Positions 34,062 through 43,160 of a DNA stretch of 64,000 bases are shown here, in pieces. The notes beneath the pieces are model-generated. The model had not been told where the DNA came from, did no database searches, and saw nothing but the letters and a program-made list of their open reading frames with translations. Position numbers and translations under genes: made by a program. Origin of the DNA: Schaalia hyovaginalis (GTDB lineage Bacteria > Actinomycetota > Actinomycetes > Actinomycetales > Actinomycetaceae); assembly GCF_014208035.1 (NCBI RefSeq), contig NZ_JACHMK010000001.1:2294001-2358000 (forward strand), written 5' to 3'. Each line of letters opens with the position of its first letter. Position 1 is the first letter of the stretch.

Positions 34062-35663
34062 ATGACCCGCGAACACCCCGCCGCAAGCGCACCGACAGGC
34101 TGGTCGCCCTCGGCCCCCGCGCCCGAAGAGCCCCTCAAGTGGGGCAAGCCCTTCCCGAAGGCCGCCGCCCAGACGCTGCGCAACACGCAGATGCGCCGCA
34201 ACCTCACCCACGCGACGACGACCATCCGCAACAAGCGGGCCCTGCGCGTCGCCGAGATGCCCGACTGGGAGCAGCTCCGCCTCGCCGGATCGGCCATCAA
34301 GAACCGCGCGATGTCCAGGCTCCCCGAGCTCCTCGAAGAACTCGAGCGCAACGTCACCGCACGCGGAGGCGTCGTCCACTGGGCGAAGGACGCCGCGGAG
34401 GCCAATGCGATCGCCTACGCGATCGCAGCCTCCAAGGGCGTGGACGAGGTCGTCAAGGTGAAGTCGATGGTGACCCAGGAGATCGGGCTCAACGAGTACT
34501 TCGCCGAGCGCGGCATCGCCGCTTGGGAGACCGACCTCGCCGAGATGATCGTCCAGCTCGCCGATGACATGCCGAGTCACATCGTCGTCCCGGCGATCCA
34601 CCGCAACCGCTCCGAAGTGCGCGCCATCTTCAAGGCCCGCATGGGCGATGCCCCCGAGGACCTCGGCGACAAGCCGGTCGAACTCGCGGGAGCGGCGCGC
34701 GCTCACCTGCGCAAGAAGTTCCTCTCGGCGAAGGTGGCCATCTCCGGATCGAACATGATGATCGCCGAGACGGGCACCCTCACCGTCTTCGAGTCCGAGG
34801 GCAACGGCCGCATGTGCCTCACCCTGCCCGAAACCCTGATCTCGATCGTCGGCATCGAGAAGATCGTCCCGAACTACCGCGACGCCGAAGTCATCGCGCA
34901 GCTCCTCCCCCGTTCGGCGACCGGCGAGCGCATGAACCCCTACACCTCCATGTGGACCGGCGTCACCCCGGGCGACGGCCCGCAGGAGTTCCACCTCATC
35001 CTCCTCGACAACGGGCGCTCGAAGGTCCTCGCCGACCCGGTCGGCCGTCAGGCCCTGCACTGCATCCGCTGCGGTTCATGCATGAACGTCTGCCCCGTGT
35101 ACGAGCACGTCGGCGGCCACGCCTACCAGAGCGTCTACCCCGGCCCGATCGGCGCGATCCTCACCCCGCAGCTGCGCGGCTCCTTCTCGCACTCCGACCC
35201 GGGCGCCTCCCTCCCCTTCGCCTCCTCGCTGTGTGGCGCCTGCTTCGACGCCTGCCCCATGCGCATCAACATCCCCGAGGTCCTCGTCGAGCTCCGCCAC
35301 CGCGCCGTCGAGGCTCAGCGCGGCGGCCTGCCGAGCGTGTGGGATGTCGCGATGAACGCGGCGAAGATCCCCATGGCCTCCGGGCCCCTCATGAAGGCCG
35401 CCGGGCGCCTCATGCCCGTGGGCCGCGCCCTCGCAGGCTCGGATCGGCGCATCGTCAACCTGCCGTGGCCCGGCACCGCATGGTCGAACTCCCGGGACGT
35501 CCCCGCTCCGCCCGCCCAGACCTTCCGCCAGTGGATGGCCGAGCACGCCGAATCGGGGCCCGCTCCGGCCTGCGGATGCCATGGGGCCTGCGCGGGTTCT
35601 TCCGAAACGCCGTCGGGGACCGCGACGACGCCGCTGATCGACGATAAAGGAGCCCAGCTGTGA
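34062..35663 (+). CDS. lutB: L-lactate utilisation protein LutB (iron-sulfur subunit)
   Basis: The 533-aa protein holds an LUD domain in the middle (VVHWAKDAAEANAIAYAIA, ISGSNMMIAETGTLTVFESE) and a C-terminal ferredoxin-like domain with two 4Fe-4S motifs: CIRCGSCMNVCPVY and CGACFDACPM. Electrons from lactate pass through it to the quinone pool by family knowledge. It sits between lutA and lutC, overlapping lutC by 4 bases. A short low-complexity tail (PACGCHGACAGSSE) adds extra Cys residues of unclear meaning. Confidence 0.96.
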   Translation: MTREHPAASAPTGWSPSAPAPEEPLKWGKPFPKAAAQTLRNTQMRRNLTHATTTIRNKRALRVAEMPDWEQLRLAGSAIKNRAMSRLPELLEELERNVTARGGVVHWAKDAAEANAIAYAIAASKGVDEVVKVKSMVTQEIGLNEYFAERGIAAWETDLAEMIVQLADDMPSHIVVPAIHRNRSEVRAIFKARMGDAPEDLGDKPVELAGAARAHLRKKFLSAKVAISGSNMMIAETGTLTVFESEGNGRMCLTLPETLISIVGIEKIVPNYRDAEVIAQLLPRSATGERMNPYTSMWTGVTPGDGPQEFHLILLDNGRSKVLADPVGRQALHCIRCGSCMNVCPVYEHVGGHAYQSVYPGPIGAILTPQLRGSFSHSDPGASLPFASSLCGACFDACPMRINIPEVLVELRHRAVEAQRGGLPSVWDVAMNAAKIPMASGPLMKAAGRLMPVGRALAGSDRRIVNLPWPGTAWSNSRDVPAPPAQTFRQWMAEHAESGPAPACGCHGACAGSSETPSGTATTPLIDDKGAQL

Positions 35664-36322
35664 GCTCGAGGGATGAGATCCTGGCAACCCTGAGGGCTGC
35701 CCGCAACGCCTCCCAGTCCGCCGCCCCCTCGACCGAGGTGCCGCGCGACTACCGTCTCGAGGGAGACGACTCCCCGGGGTCCGCCTCGGTGCTCGCCGAG
35801 TTCGTCGAGAAGCTCGAGGACTACAACGTCGAGGTCCATCGCATCACGGCGGATGCGATCCCCGAGACGATCTCATCGGTTCTCGACGCGCGCGGCGCCG
35901 AATCGGTCGTCGTGCCCGCCGGGCTCGACGCGGCCTGGAAAGAGGCCGCTGGGAAGGGGGAGCGCCTCCTGCGCGTCGATTCCGTCGAGCACCCGCTGAG
36001 CAAGGACGAGCTCGACGCGACGCACGCAGTCGTGACGGCTTCACGCACCGCCGTCTCACTGTCGGGGACCATCATCCTCGACGGCGAGCCCGATCAGGGC
36101 CGGAGGATCATCACCCTCCTGCCCGACCTGCACCTGTGCGTCGTCAACGCCTCGACCGTTCAGGCGACCGTGCCGCAGGCCGTCAGCATCATCGGCGAGA
36201 ACCCCACGCGACCGACGACCTGGATCGCCGGGGGCTCGGCCACTTCGGACATCGAGCTCGTCCGCGTCGACGGCGTGCACGGTCCGCGCTCCCTCGTCGT
36301 CCTCCTCGTCGAGGACCTCTGA
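35660..36322 (+). CDS. lutC: L-lactate utilisation protein LutC
   Basis: The 220-aa protein is the LUD-domain subunit of LutABC: DEILATLRAARN at the start, VVTASRTAVSLSGTIILDG, and the end NPTRPTTWIAGGSATSDIEL with VRVDGVHGPRSLVVLLVED, typical for LutC. The GTG start at 35660 overlaps the lutB stop (GTGA). No LutR-type GntR regulator is adjacent. The TetR-type gene downstream is convergent. Confidence 0.95.
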   Translation: MSSRDEILATLRAARNASQSAAPSTEVPRDYRLEGDDSPGSASVLAEFVEKLEDYNVEVHRITADAIPETISSVLDARGAESVVVPAGLDAAWKEAAGKGERLLRVDSVEHPLSKDELDATHAVVTASRTAVSLSGTIILDGEPDQGRRIITLLPDLHLCVVNASTVQATVPQAVSIIGENPTRPTTWIAGGSATSDIELVRVDGVHGPRSLVVLLVEDL

Positions 36323-36336
36323 GTTCGAAACTCCGC

Positions 36337-36376
36337 CCGCGGGCCCGCCGGATCGACTGATTCGGCGGGCCCGCGG
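36337..36376. terminator. Bidirectional terminator between lutC and the TetR-type gene
   Basis: A perfect 14-bp GC stem (36337-36350 with 36363-36376) lies between the two convergent genes. Confidence 0.85.
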
Positions 36377-36380
36377 TTCG

Positions 36381-37118
36381 TCAGCCCCCCCGGAACGGAG
36401 CGATGCGCGCGGAGATGCCGGCGAGGACGGTCTCGAGCTCGAAGGCGAACTGCGCGTCGACATCACCGCCCTCGACGATCCTCAGCCCCTCGACCTTTCC
36501 GCCCGCGAGCTCCTCAAGCAGGGGGAAGGCGCCGGGCACTTCGTCGAGCACGCCGAAGAGGCGCGAACCGGGGCCCTCCGGGAGGGGCCGCGCCCCATGC
36601 GGGTCCTCGCCCGATCGCCGCATCGCATCCGCCCTGCCCGCGTGCACGGCCGTATGCGCGACGAGACTGAGCGCGCGAACCGCGTCGCTCAACCCCAGGC
36701 CCTCATCGACGAGGGTCCGCAGGATCCGTTCGACGGGTTCGATGAAGGCGAGGGCGCTCGAGGAGTCGAACTCCAGATGCGGGGCGAGCGGTCCGATCGA
36801 TGCGATCGAGGCGCGCATGGCCAGCGCGAAGCGCCGAAGGGCCGCCTCCCAGTTCACAGGGGCCTCGCCCTCGACGAAGGCCCTGGCGGCGAGCCGGGCG
36901 CGGTCGAGCGCGACCAGGCGGAGGAAGTCCCTGCGTCCGCCGACGTGGTAATTGAGGGCCGTCGGATCGACCTGGAGGATCTGCGCAACGGCCTGCATCG
37001 TGACCTTCTCGGGCGGAAGGGCGCGCGCGGCTTCGATGATCTTGTCACGGTCGATCCGAGGCGGGCGCCCTTTGCAGGGTGAGGAGTCCTCCGTCTTCCG
37101 TTTCTTCGACGCTGACAT
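36381..37118 (-). CDS. TetR-family transcriptional regulator
   Basis: The 245-aa protein has a basic N-terminal tail (SASKKRKTEDSSPCKGRPPR), a TetR HTH (TMQAVAQILQVDPTALNYHV followed by GGRRDFLRLV) and a helical C-terminal domain of the TetR_C type with a hydrophobic pocket (SLVAHTAVHAGRAD). Targets and ligand are unknown. It is divergent from the small kinase gene, whose start is 165 bp away, so it may regulate it or itself. It is convergent with lutC. Confidence 0.88.
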   Translation of the reverse strand: MSASKKRKTEDSSPCKGRPPRIDRDKIIEAARALPPEKVTMQAVAQILQVDPTALNYHVGGRRDFLRLVALDRARLAARAFVEGEAPVNWEAALRRFALAMRASIASIGPLAPHLEFDSSSALAFIEPVERILRTLVDEGLGLSDAVRALSLVAHTAVHAGRADAMRRSGEDPHGARPLPEGPGSRLFGVLDEVPGAFPLLEELAGGKVEGLRIVEGGDVDAQFAFELETVLAGISARIAPFRGG

Positions 37119-37282
37119 GTTCCCCGATCCGTACGCCTGCTCGATCCGTACCGCAGCCTCCCATTCTATCCGCCTTTCTCAGGCTCCTGAGGAATCCTGT
37201 GAGGGATCGGGCAAGCACTCTCACACCCCCTCGCGCCTCATGCGGACTCCTGACGGCCCTCGTCCGTCGTATCCTGGCCTTC

Positions 37283-37912
37283 ATGGCCGTCACCCCCGCC
37301 CCCAGAGCCCGCGTCATCATCCTCGCCGGACCCTCCGGCTCCGGGAAGACCTCACTGTCGACGCGAACGGGGATACGCGCGGTCTCCCTCGATCACTTCT
37401 ACAGGGACGACACGGAGGACGGGATGCCCCGCTTCCCCACGGGCCTCATCGATTGGGACGACCCGGCCTCGTGGAACCACGACGAGGCCCGGGACGCGCT
37501 CATCGAGCTGTGCCGAGCGGGCTCGGCCCAGATCCCCGTCTACGACATCCCGACGAACAGGCGGACGGCGGTCCAGACCCTGTGCCTCGACGAGGCCGAG
37601 ACCGTCTTCATCGCCGAAGGAGTCTTCGCCGCCTCCCTCGTCGATGATCTCCGGGAAGCCGGAGTGCTGGCCGACGCCCTCTGCATCGCGCGCTCCCCCC
37701 TGCGCAACATGTGGTACCGCTTCCTCCGCGATCTCGGCGAAGGCAGGAAGGCGCCGCACGTCCTCGTCCTGCGCGGGATGCACCTGGCCAGGAAGGAGCC
37801 GGCGATGGTCCGGGGGTGGATCCGCCAGGGCTGCCGCCCCGTGACGAGCCTCGGCGAGGCCGAGAGCGCCCTGCTCCTCACGACCGCGAGGAATGCGACC
37901 GCGAGGAACTAG
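37283..37912 (+). CDS. P-loop kinase, uridine-kinase-like
   Basis: The 209-aa protein has a Walker A motif (ILAGPSGSGKTSLS), VSLDHFYRDDTEDGMP and LIDWDDPASWNHDEA in the positions where uridine kinases bind the nucleoside, and IPVYDIPTNRRT. It lacks a clear lid Arg pattern of bona fide Udk, so 'uridine kinase-like' is the safe name. The ATG at 37283 gives the usual N-terminus before the P-loop; the longer frame has no support. It stands alone. Confidence 0.85.
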   Translation: MAVTPAPRARVIILAGPSGSGKTSLSTRTGIRAVSLDHFYRDDTEDGMPRFPTGLIDWDDPASWNHDEARDALIELCRAGSAQIPVYDIPTNRRTAVQTLCLDEAETVFIAEGVFAASLVDDLREAGVLADALCIARSPLRNMWYRFLRDLGEGRKAPHVLVLRGMHLARKEPAMVRGWIRQGCRPVTSLGEAESALLLTTARNATARN

Positions 37913-38115
37913 GTGTATTGGCCGGAACCCAGCAGCGGAAGCCGCCCTACTCCTCAAACATGCACCTTTGAAGCACGAAATCATAGTCGTAGGAGGATAA
38001 GAGGCGGGAGAGCCTTCCTGGCGCTGAATGCTTTCATAAGTCGTTTCGCCAGCAAGGCCCCCTCAGTCACGTGTCCGGGTCACGTTCCTCCAATTTCGGT
38101 GCCCGAACTGTGCAC

Positions 38116-38601
38116 CTAAGCGAGAAATGCCACCGCCGCTGGCTCACCGGCTATCACCCTCCCTTTCTTCGCTTTCACCTCGGCGACCTGTTTGCGCTTT
38201 GAGAAGACGACGGGCGTGATCGGATTGCGTCCAGAGGCGCGCACAGCTGCGACATCGAATCGGATAATGGGCTGACCGAGCATAACCTCAGTGCCCTCTG
38301 GAACGAGGGACTCGAATCCTGCGCCGCCAAGCTCGACAGTATCGAGACCGATATGCACGAGTACCTCCAGCCCACCTTCAGTGACAAGGACAAAGGCGTG
38401 CAGAGTTCGGAACACCCGAATCAGTCTGCCCTTCACCGGGCTGCAGACATCCACTCCCGCAGCATCCGGCTCCGGAATCACTGCAAGTCCGGGGCCAAGC
38501 ACCCCCGATGAGAAAACGGGGTCCGGGACTTCACCGATCTCCACAACCTCGCCGACGAAGGGAGCGGCGATCTGGACCTTTTTCCTCCCAAAAGTGAACA
38601 C
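38116..38601 (-). CDS. crr: PTS glucose-type IIA component
   Basis: The 161-aa protein is a soluble IIA-Glc domain: QIAAPFVGEVVEIGEVPDPV at the start, VCSPVKGRLIRVFRTLHAFV with the first active-site-region His, and the phosphorylated His in LEVLVHIGLDTVEL. It accepts phosphate from HPr and passes it to the IIB domain of the gene 18 bp upstream. It is the last gene of an operon with an antiterminator and IIBC. About 200 bp downstream hold nothing recognisable. Confidence 0.95.
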   Translation of the reverse strand: MFTFGRKKVQIAAPFVGEVVEIGEVPDPVFSSGVLGPGLAVIPEPDAAGVDVCSPVKGRLIRVFRTLHAFVLVTEGGLEVLVHIGLDTVELGGAGFESLVPEGTEVMLGQPIIRFDVAAVRASGRNPITPVVFSKRKQVAEVKAKKGRVIAGEPAAVAFLA

Positions 38602-38619
38602 GACGAATCCTCTCCGACC

Positions 38620-40209
38620 TCAGATCGACTGCTCGCCCTTGAGCTCAGCTCCACTCGAAGCGAGCAGGGCGGCCACCTCGTCATACACGAATTGGACCTG
38701 CGGCCCAATAATGACCTGAACCGACTTTTGCGACGGACGGATCACACCGGGGACTCCTGCTTTCTTGATCTGCGATTCTTTGACCGCGAGATGATCCGCG
38801 ACAGCGACGCGCAGACGGGTCGCGCAGTAGTCGATGGACACGATGTTCGCCGCCCCGCCCAGGCCCTCGAGAATCTGCTGCGCCGCCCGGGACGGAGCCA
38901 AAACCCTCGCCGTGTCCACATCCGTATCATCCTCATCATCGCGTCCGGGAGTCTTGAGCTTGAGGATCGGAATGAGGAAGTAGAAGACGATGAAATAGAT
39001 AACGGCCCATACAACGCCCTGGAGGAGCAGCATGTACCACTTGTGCGCGATCGGGTTCTGCGTGGAGAGGAACATGTCGACGAAGCCCGCGGAGAATCCA
39101 AAACCGGCAGTCCAATGCATCGCCGCTGCTACTGCCACCGCAATACCCGTGAGAAGCGCGTGAAGTATGTAGAGGATCGGGGCAGCGAACATGAAGGAGA
39201 ATTCGAGGGGTTCGGTCACGCCCGTGAAGAAAGATGCGAGGGCCCCGGCCATCATGAGAGAAGCCACGGTCTTCTTGCGCTTCGAGTCCGCGCGCAGATA
39301 CATCGCGAGGGCCGCAGCAGGCAAGCCGAACATCATGACGGGGAAGAATCCGGCCTGGTACATACCCACATAGCCGATGACTTCGCAAGACCCCGCGGCG
39401 GCATCCCATACACCCGGGCAGGAGGCCGCGTCGGTTGCCGCCGCGGCAGCCTCGATCGTTTTACCACCGCCGAGGAAATCACCGATGTCGTTGATACCAG
39501 CGACGTCGAACCAGAAGATCTGGTTGAGGGCGTGGTGCAGACCCGTTGGAATGAGCAAGCGATTGAAGAAGCCGTAGAGGCCCGCGCCGAGAGCACCGTG
39601 GCCGACGATCCACTGACCGAAGTGAAAGAGGATCGAGTAGAGAAACGGCCACACCAAGTAGAGGATGCCCGACAGAATCATGGAGAAGAAGGACATCATG
39701 ATCGGGACGAGGCGGCGGCCTGAGAAGAAGGCGAGGGCATCCGGAAGTTTCGTATTGTGGAAACGGTTGTAGGTCCAGGCGGCAAGAACGCCGACAAGGA
39801 TGCCGATGAGGACGTTGCCGTTGTTGATCTTGCCCCAGCCGTCGGCGATCCAGGCGAGCTTTTCGGCCCCCTCGAGCGCCTCGAGATCCACACCCCGATA
39901 ACCCGCTACAGCCTTTTCACTGAGAAGGGCTGTCACCGTGCCGTAGCCGATAAAGCCGCCGAGAGCGGAGGCGCCGTTAGAGTCCTTGGCGAGGCCGAAG
40001 GCGATCGCTACAGCGAAGATCCAGCCGAGGTAGTCAAGAATGGCAGCGCCCGCCTTGATGAGGACCGCCGCGAGAATGGAGTTGGCACCCCAACCTTCGG
40101 GATCGATCCAGTAGCCGATGCCCATGAGGAGGGCGGCGACGGGCATGACCGCCACCGCACCCATGAGGGCCTTCCCGAGCTTCTGAAGGCTCGTCATGAT
40201 CGCGTCCAT
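38620..40209 (-). CDS. PTS IIBC component, glucose/N-acetylglucosamine family
   Basis: The 529-aa protein has a ~390-residue IIC membrane domain (MGAVAVMPVAALLMGIGYWI, IPTGLHHALNQIFWFDVAG, GVTEPLEFSFMFAAPILYI) and a C-terminal IIB domain with the phosphorylated Cys in SIDYCATRLRVAVAD. This is the Glc family; the match to NagE/GlcNAc permeases looks best, but glucose cannot be excluded. IIA is a separate protein encoded just downstream. The antiterminator gene precedes it by 32 bp, so induction should depend on the sugar. Confidence 0.93.
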   Translation of the reverse strand: MDAIMTSLQKLGKALMGAVAVMPVAALLMGIGYWIDPEGWGANSILAAVLIKAGAAILDYLGWIFAVAIAFGLAKDSNGASALGGFIGYGTVTALLSEKAVAGYRGVDLEALEGAEKLAWIADGWGKINNGNVLIGILVGVLAAWTYNRFHNTKLPDALAFFSGRRLVPIMMSFFSMILSGILYLVWPFLYSILFHFGQWIVGHGALGAGLYGFFNRLLIPTGLHHALNQIFWFDVAGINDIGDFLGGGKTIEAAAAATDAASCPGVWDAAAGSCEVIGYVGMYQAGFFPVMMFGLPAAALAMYLRADSKRKKTVASLMMAGALASFFTGVTEPLEFSFMFAAPILYILHALLTGIAVAVAAAMHWTAGFGFSAGFVDMFLSTQNPIAHKWYMLLLQGVVWAVIYFIVFYFLIPILKLKTPGRDDEDDTDVDTARVLAPSRAAQQILEGLGGAANIVSIDYCATRLRVAVADHLAVKESQIKKAGVPGVIRPSQKSVQVIIGPQVQFVYDEVAALLASSGAELKGEQSI

Positions 40210-40241
40210 TGATTCTCCTTCGAATCGCGATGTGTCTGTGA

Positions 40242-41117
40242 TCAGGAATGACGCCTGACGTCTTGACGCCAGCCATGGAGGAAGAGCGCCGTGAAGGCGA
40301 CTTCACCCGCGACTTGGGCCGCGGGAGTCTGGAAACCCTCGGAGAGGATCTGGACGATCTCCTCAGCGAGGGCGTAGTCGTCCGGCGCGTCGCGTTGGAT
40401 CGACAGAAGAGCCGCGTTGGCCCGCAGCTCGCCGCCCTTGAGACGGCGCGAGAGGGCGACGATGTGAGAGACAAGTTCAGCGCGGGCGTCCTCGCGAACG
40501 GTCGTGCCACGGACGAGCCGGGCGATCACCGTGTCGGTCAGTCCAGCGAGGGCGTTCGCCTGTGAAAGGGGGCGCTTCACCGTTTCGCCAGTCGCGGCGG
40601 CACGCAGGTGGAGGGTGATGAAAGCGGCTTCGTCGATAGGGAGCACAATGTCCAGCCTCGCATTGACGTAGCGCAGGAGAATTTCGGCAGCGACGAACTC
40701 GCGGGGGAAACGGGCACGGATTTCGGGCAGCAGCGGGTTCTCGATCATCTGTCCCTCAGCGAGCCGTTGGATGGCGAAGGCGAGATGATCGGTGAGGATG
40801 ACGTAGACGGAGGGGTGGAGGGCGCCGAGCTGTTCCTCCGCGAGCTCGACCCCGCCGGAAACCGCTTCGAGCGTGGCTGCGGGAATGTTCTTGAGGAGGT
40901 TGAGGTAGTGGGAACGATCCTCCCCTACCGCGATATAGCGTTCCCGGACGGCCTCCTCTGGGATCTCATCACCGGGACGCCGACCGAATCCCAGTCCCTT
41001 TCCGACGAGGATGACCGGCGTATCGGAATCAACATCGACCGCCGCGACGGCGTTGTTGTTCAGCGCATGCGTCACACGGTAGGGACACTGCGGCTGGGAC
41101 AAGCTCTCCTCGGTCAC
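40242..41117 (-). CDS. BglG/LicT-family transcriptional antiterminator
   Basis: The protein (291 aa from the GTG at 41117) has an N-terminal CAT RNA-binding domain (THALNNNAVAAVDVDSDTPV, VGKGLGFGRRPGDEI) and two PRD domains, with candidate phosphorylated His in VYVILTDHLAFAI, AAFITLHLRAAATG and LVSHIVALSRRL. It binds a RAT hairpin to stop a terminator forming, under control of the PTS. The GTG at 41117 has agaggag 6 bases upstream; the frame's first GTG (41144) lies inside the terminator hairpin. A RAT element is found just upstream, so the operon is probably autoregulated. Confidence 0.93.
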   Translation of the reverse strand: MTEESLSQPQCPYRVTHALNNNAVAAVDVDSDTPVILVGKGLGFGRRPGDEIPEEAVRERYIAVGEDRSHYLNLLKNIPAATLEAVSGGVELAEEQLGALHPSVYVILTDHLAFAIQRLAEGQMIENPLLPEIRARFPREFVAAEILLRYVNARLDIVLPIDEAAFITLHLRAAATGETVKRPLSQANALAGLTDTVIARLVRGTTVREDARAELVSHIVALSRRLKGGELRANAALLSIQRDAPDDYALAEEIVQILSEGFQTPAAQVAGEVAFTALFLHGWRQDVRRHS

Positions 41118-41141
41118 CTGGGGCTCCTCTTTGAGCGATAC

Positions 41142-41195
41142 CACCCGGGTTCACCCGAGTGCTTCCCCGGTGATGCCTGCCGAACAGTGACACCC
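41142..41195 (-). promoter_or_regulatory. RAT antiterminator element overlapping a leader hairpin
   Basis: On the minus strand 41195-41169 reads GGGTGTCACTGTTCGGCAGG then CATCACC. It fits the RAT consensus for LicT/SacT proteins (GG..TGTTACTG, loop, CAGGCAAAACC). Its 3' end CACC is also the first part of a competing hairpin, CACCGGGG with CCCGGGTG (down to 41142), one mismatch in 8 bp. The two structures exclude each other, as in known BglG-type switches. Confidence 0.75.
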
Positions 41196-41285
41196 AGAGA
41201 CTCCGATCGCTCGCGAGTCTACAGGATGGGATCACAAATCCCCAGGTTTTCCACACGCAAGCGTCTCGCCCGCCGGCTGAGGTGC

Positions 41286-42647
41286 TCAGGCGAAGCGGAA
41301 GACGAGCGGGAAGACGAAGGCGACGATCCCCGCCCAGACGGCGAAGACCGGGAGCGCCGCCGACTGCCAGCGCTCAAGGGCGAGTGAGCCCCTCCCCCGC
41401 GCGAGCCTCCCGTAGCCGACGAGGGCGCCGACGAGGTGGATGAGGAGGAGGATGTTGACGCCGAGGGCGGCGAGCTTGTTCGCCGAGGCCCCGTACTCGA
41501 CGACCCGGCCGCCGAGCGCCCACAGGAGGAGGAGATCGACGACGATCCCCGCGACGATGAGTGCCATCTGCATCCAATCGAGCGCCCGCACCCGCAGCTC
41601 CGAGGGGCGCGCCGACACGGTGAAGATGACGATCGCCTCGACGACGATGAGGAGGACGTCGAAGACGATGAGGATCTCGCGATTCGCCTCGATCGGATTG
41701 CCCGTGACGGCGATGGCGACGAGGAAGCTGAGGAGGGCGATCGTCATCACCGGCGTGAACACGGCCGTGAGGACCGGCGCGACGTTCTCCATCGCCGACT
41801 TCTTGAGTTCGACGAGCCACGCGCAGACGAAGAGCGCGCCGACCGCGCAGATCGGGATGAGCCACGAGAGGACGGTGCCGTAGGGGCCGTTCGTCTCAAT
41901 GCCGATCGCGGCGAAGACCGCGGTGATGAGGGCGATGACGACGCCCCCTCCGAGGGCTGTGAGGATGTAGTAGATCGCGCCCTCGCCGAGGAAGCGGACC
42001 CAGTCCATCCATGCCTCGAGGCTCCGCCACCGCGCACCGAGATAGGCGATGCCGACGAGGACGAGGACGAGGACCGGCAGATGGATCATCGTGAGGAAGA
42101 CCGTCTGGCCGTTGGGGTCGCCCGGATAGGCGATCGCGATGCCCGCCCCCGCCGCGACGGCGACGCCGAGGAGTACGAGCCCGCGGGCCTCACGGCTTCT
42201 CGCCGTCGCGGCGAGGTAGACGGCGAGGAGGGCGAGGGGGATGAGGAAGACGGAGCGCATGAGGAGTTCGGTCTGATCCGCGGGCGCGAACTCCGCGAAG
42301 AGCCGCGTGAGGACGCCGGCGACGAGGCCGAGCCCGAGCGCTGCGGGGAGGTGCCAGGCGGGGCGTTCCGCGTCCTCGTCGAGGCGCCGCCATGCCCGCT
42401 CGGGGTGCGCGAGGAGGTATTCGGAGGCGATTTCCTCCCCCGCGCCGAAGCGGTGGTTGATGATGAGGGCCGCTTCGGCGGACGACAGGCCGAGGGCCTG
42501 GAGCTCGTCGTATTCCGAACGCAGGTGATCGGCGAGTTCGGCGAGGTCATCGCCCGTCAGGCCGCGGCGTCGGCTCAGCGAATCGATCAGGGGCGCGAGC
42601 GCTTCGGGGACGATCGGGGAGCCGCAGCTCGGCTCAGGAGTCTTCAT
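41286..42647 (-). CDS. HAAS-domain multi-pass membrane protein
   Basis: The 453-aa protein has an N-terminal ~60-residue HAAS-like helical domain (ALAPLIDSLSRRRGLTGDDL, LADHLRSEYDELQALGLSSA) and then ~10 membrane helices with no catalytic motif (HLPAALGLGLVAGVLTRLFA, ILIVFDVLLIVVEAIVIFTV). HAAS domains are found beside PadR-type regulators and are thought to sense and transmit through membrane stress or ligand. The start at 42647 follows gaaagaagg and overlaps the end of the padR gene by 14 bases, so the two are coupled. Confidence 0.85.
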   Translation of the reverse strand: MKTPEPSCGSPIVPEALAPLIDSLSRRRGLTGDDLAELADHLRSEYDELQALGLSSAEAALIINHRFGAGEEIASEYLLAHPERAWRRLDEDAERPAWHLPAALGLGLVAGVLTRLFAEFAPADQTELLMRSVFLIPLALLAVYLAATARSREARGLVLLGVAVAAGAGIAIAYPGDPNGQTVFLTMIHLPVLVLVLVGIAYLGARWRSLEAWMDWVRFLGEGAIYYILTALGGGVVIALITAVFAAIGIETNGPYGTVLSWLIPICAVGALFVCAWLVELKKSAMENVAPVLTAVFTPVMTIALLSFLVAIAVTGNPIEANREILIVFDVLLIVVEAIVIFTVSARPSELRVRALDWMQMALIVAGIVVDLLLLWALGGRVVEYGASANKLAALGVNILLLIHLVGALVGYGRLARGRGSLALERWQSAALPVFAVWAGIVAFVFPLVFRFA

Positions 42648-42993
42648 CGTGTCCTTCTTTCCTCGTAGCTGCACGGAGCAGTCCGGTGAGGGTCGCGGCG
42701 ACGAGGCCGATCGCCTCTGTCCGCTCGTCGAGCTCCCGGCGGCCGAGCTTCGTGAGGGTGTAGTACTTCCTGCGACGCGCGCCTTCGGCACTCACCCAGC
42801 GGCTCTCGACGAGGCCCTGGCGCTCGAGACGGTGGAGCAGGGGGTAGAGCATCCCCTCGTTCCAGTCGAGTCCGCCGCCGGAGGCCTCCTTGATGCGCCT
42901 GAGGATCGAATACCCGTATTCCTCCCCCTGCGCGAGCACGCCGAGGACGATGGGCGTGGCGGAGGCGGCGACCAGATCCTTGTCGATGCGCAT
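42634..42993 (-). CDS. PadR-family transcriptional regulator
   Basis: The 119-aa protein is a short PadR winged HTH: MRIDKDLVAASATPIVLGVL, the recognition region SILRRIKEASGGGLDWNEGM, LYPLLHRLERQGLVES, and the wing RRRKYYTLTKLGRREL. It lacks the C-terminal Vir domain, like the s2 PadR group. A perfect palindrome 16 bp upstream is the likely operator. It is coupled to the HAAS membrane protein gene, a pairing known from many Gram-positives. Confidence 0.93.
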   Translation of the reverse strand: MRIDKDLVAASATPIVLGVLAQGEEYGYSILRRIKEASGGGLDWNEGMLYPLLHRLERQGLVESRWVSAEGARRRKYYTLTKLGRRELDERTEAIGLVAATLTGLLRAATRKEGHDEDS

Positions 42994-43008
42994 TCCCCCA
43001 CCCCCTTC

Positions 43009-43029
43009 ATACCTAGCAGTGCTAGGTAT
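43009..43029. promoter_or_regulatory. PadR operator palindrome
   Basis: ATACCTAGCA-g-TGCTAGGTAT is a perfect 10+1+10 inverted repeat at 43009-43029. It lies just upstream of the padR start and is probably within the promoter. It matches the style of PadR operators (ATAC...GTAT ends). Confidence 0.8.
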
Positions 43030-43078
43030 AAGTCTAGGCGCATCACACCGGAATTCAAGACCCCGAAACCGAAACGCG

Positions 43079-43113
43079 GTGGGGCTCCGGGCGCCGCGCG
43101 CCCGGAGCCCCAC
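43079..43113 (-). terminator. Terminator after lysS
   Basis: A perfect 15-bp stem (43079-43093 with 43099-43113) lies 47 bases beyond the minus-strand lysS stop. Confidence 0.8.
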
Positions 43114-43160
43114 CCCGACCGAGTCAACAGAGGATCGAATCAGACCCTCAGCTCAGACCC

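Noticed and set aside
38116-38601. Trehalose or beta-glucoside PTS assignment
   Set aside because: The IIC/IIB sequence features and the separate IIA-Glc point to the glucose/GlcNAc family; the antiterminator alone does not define the sugar.
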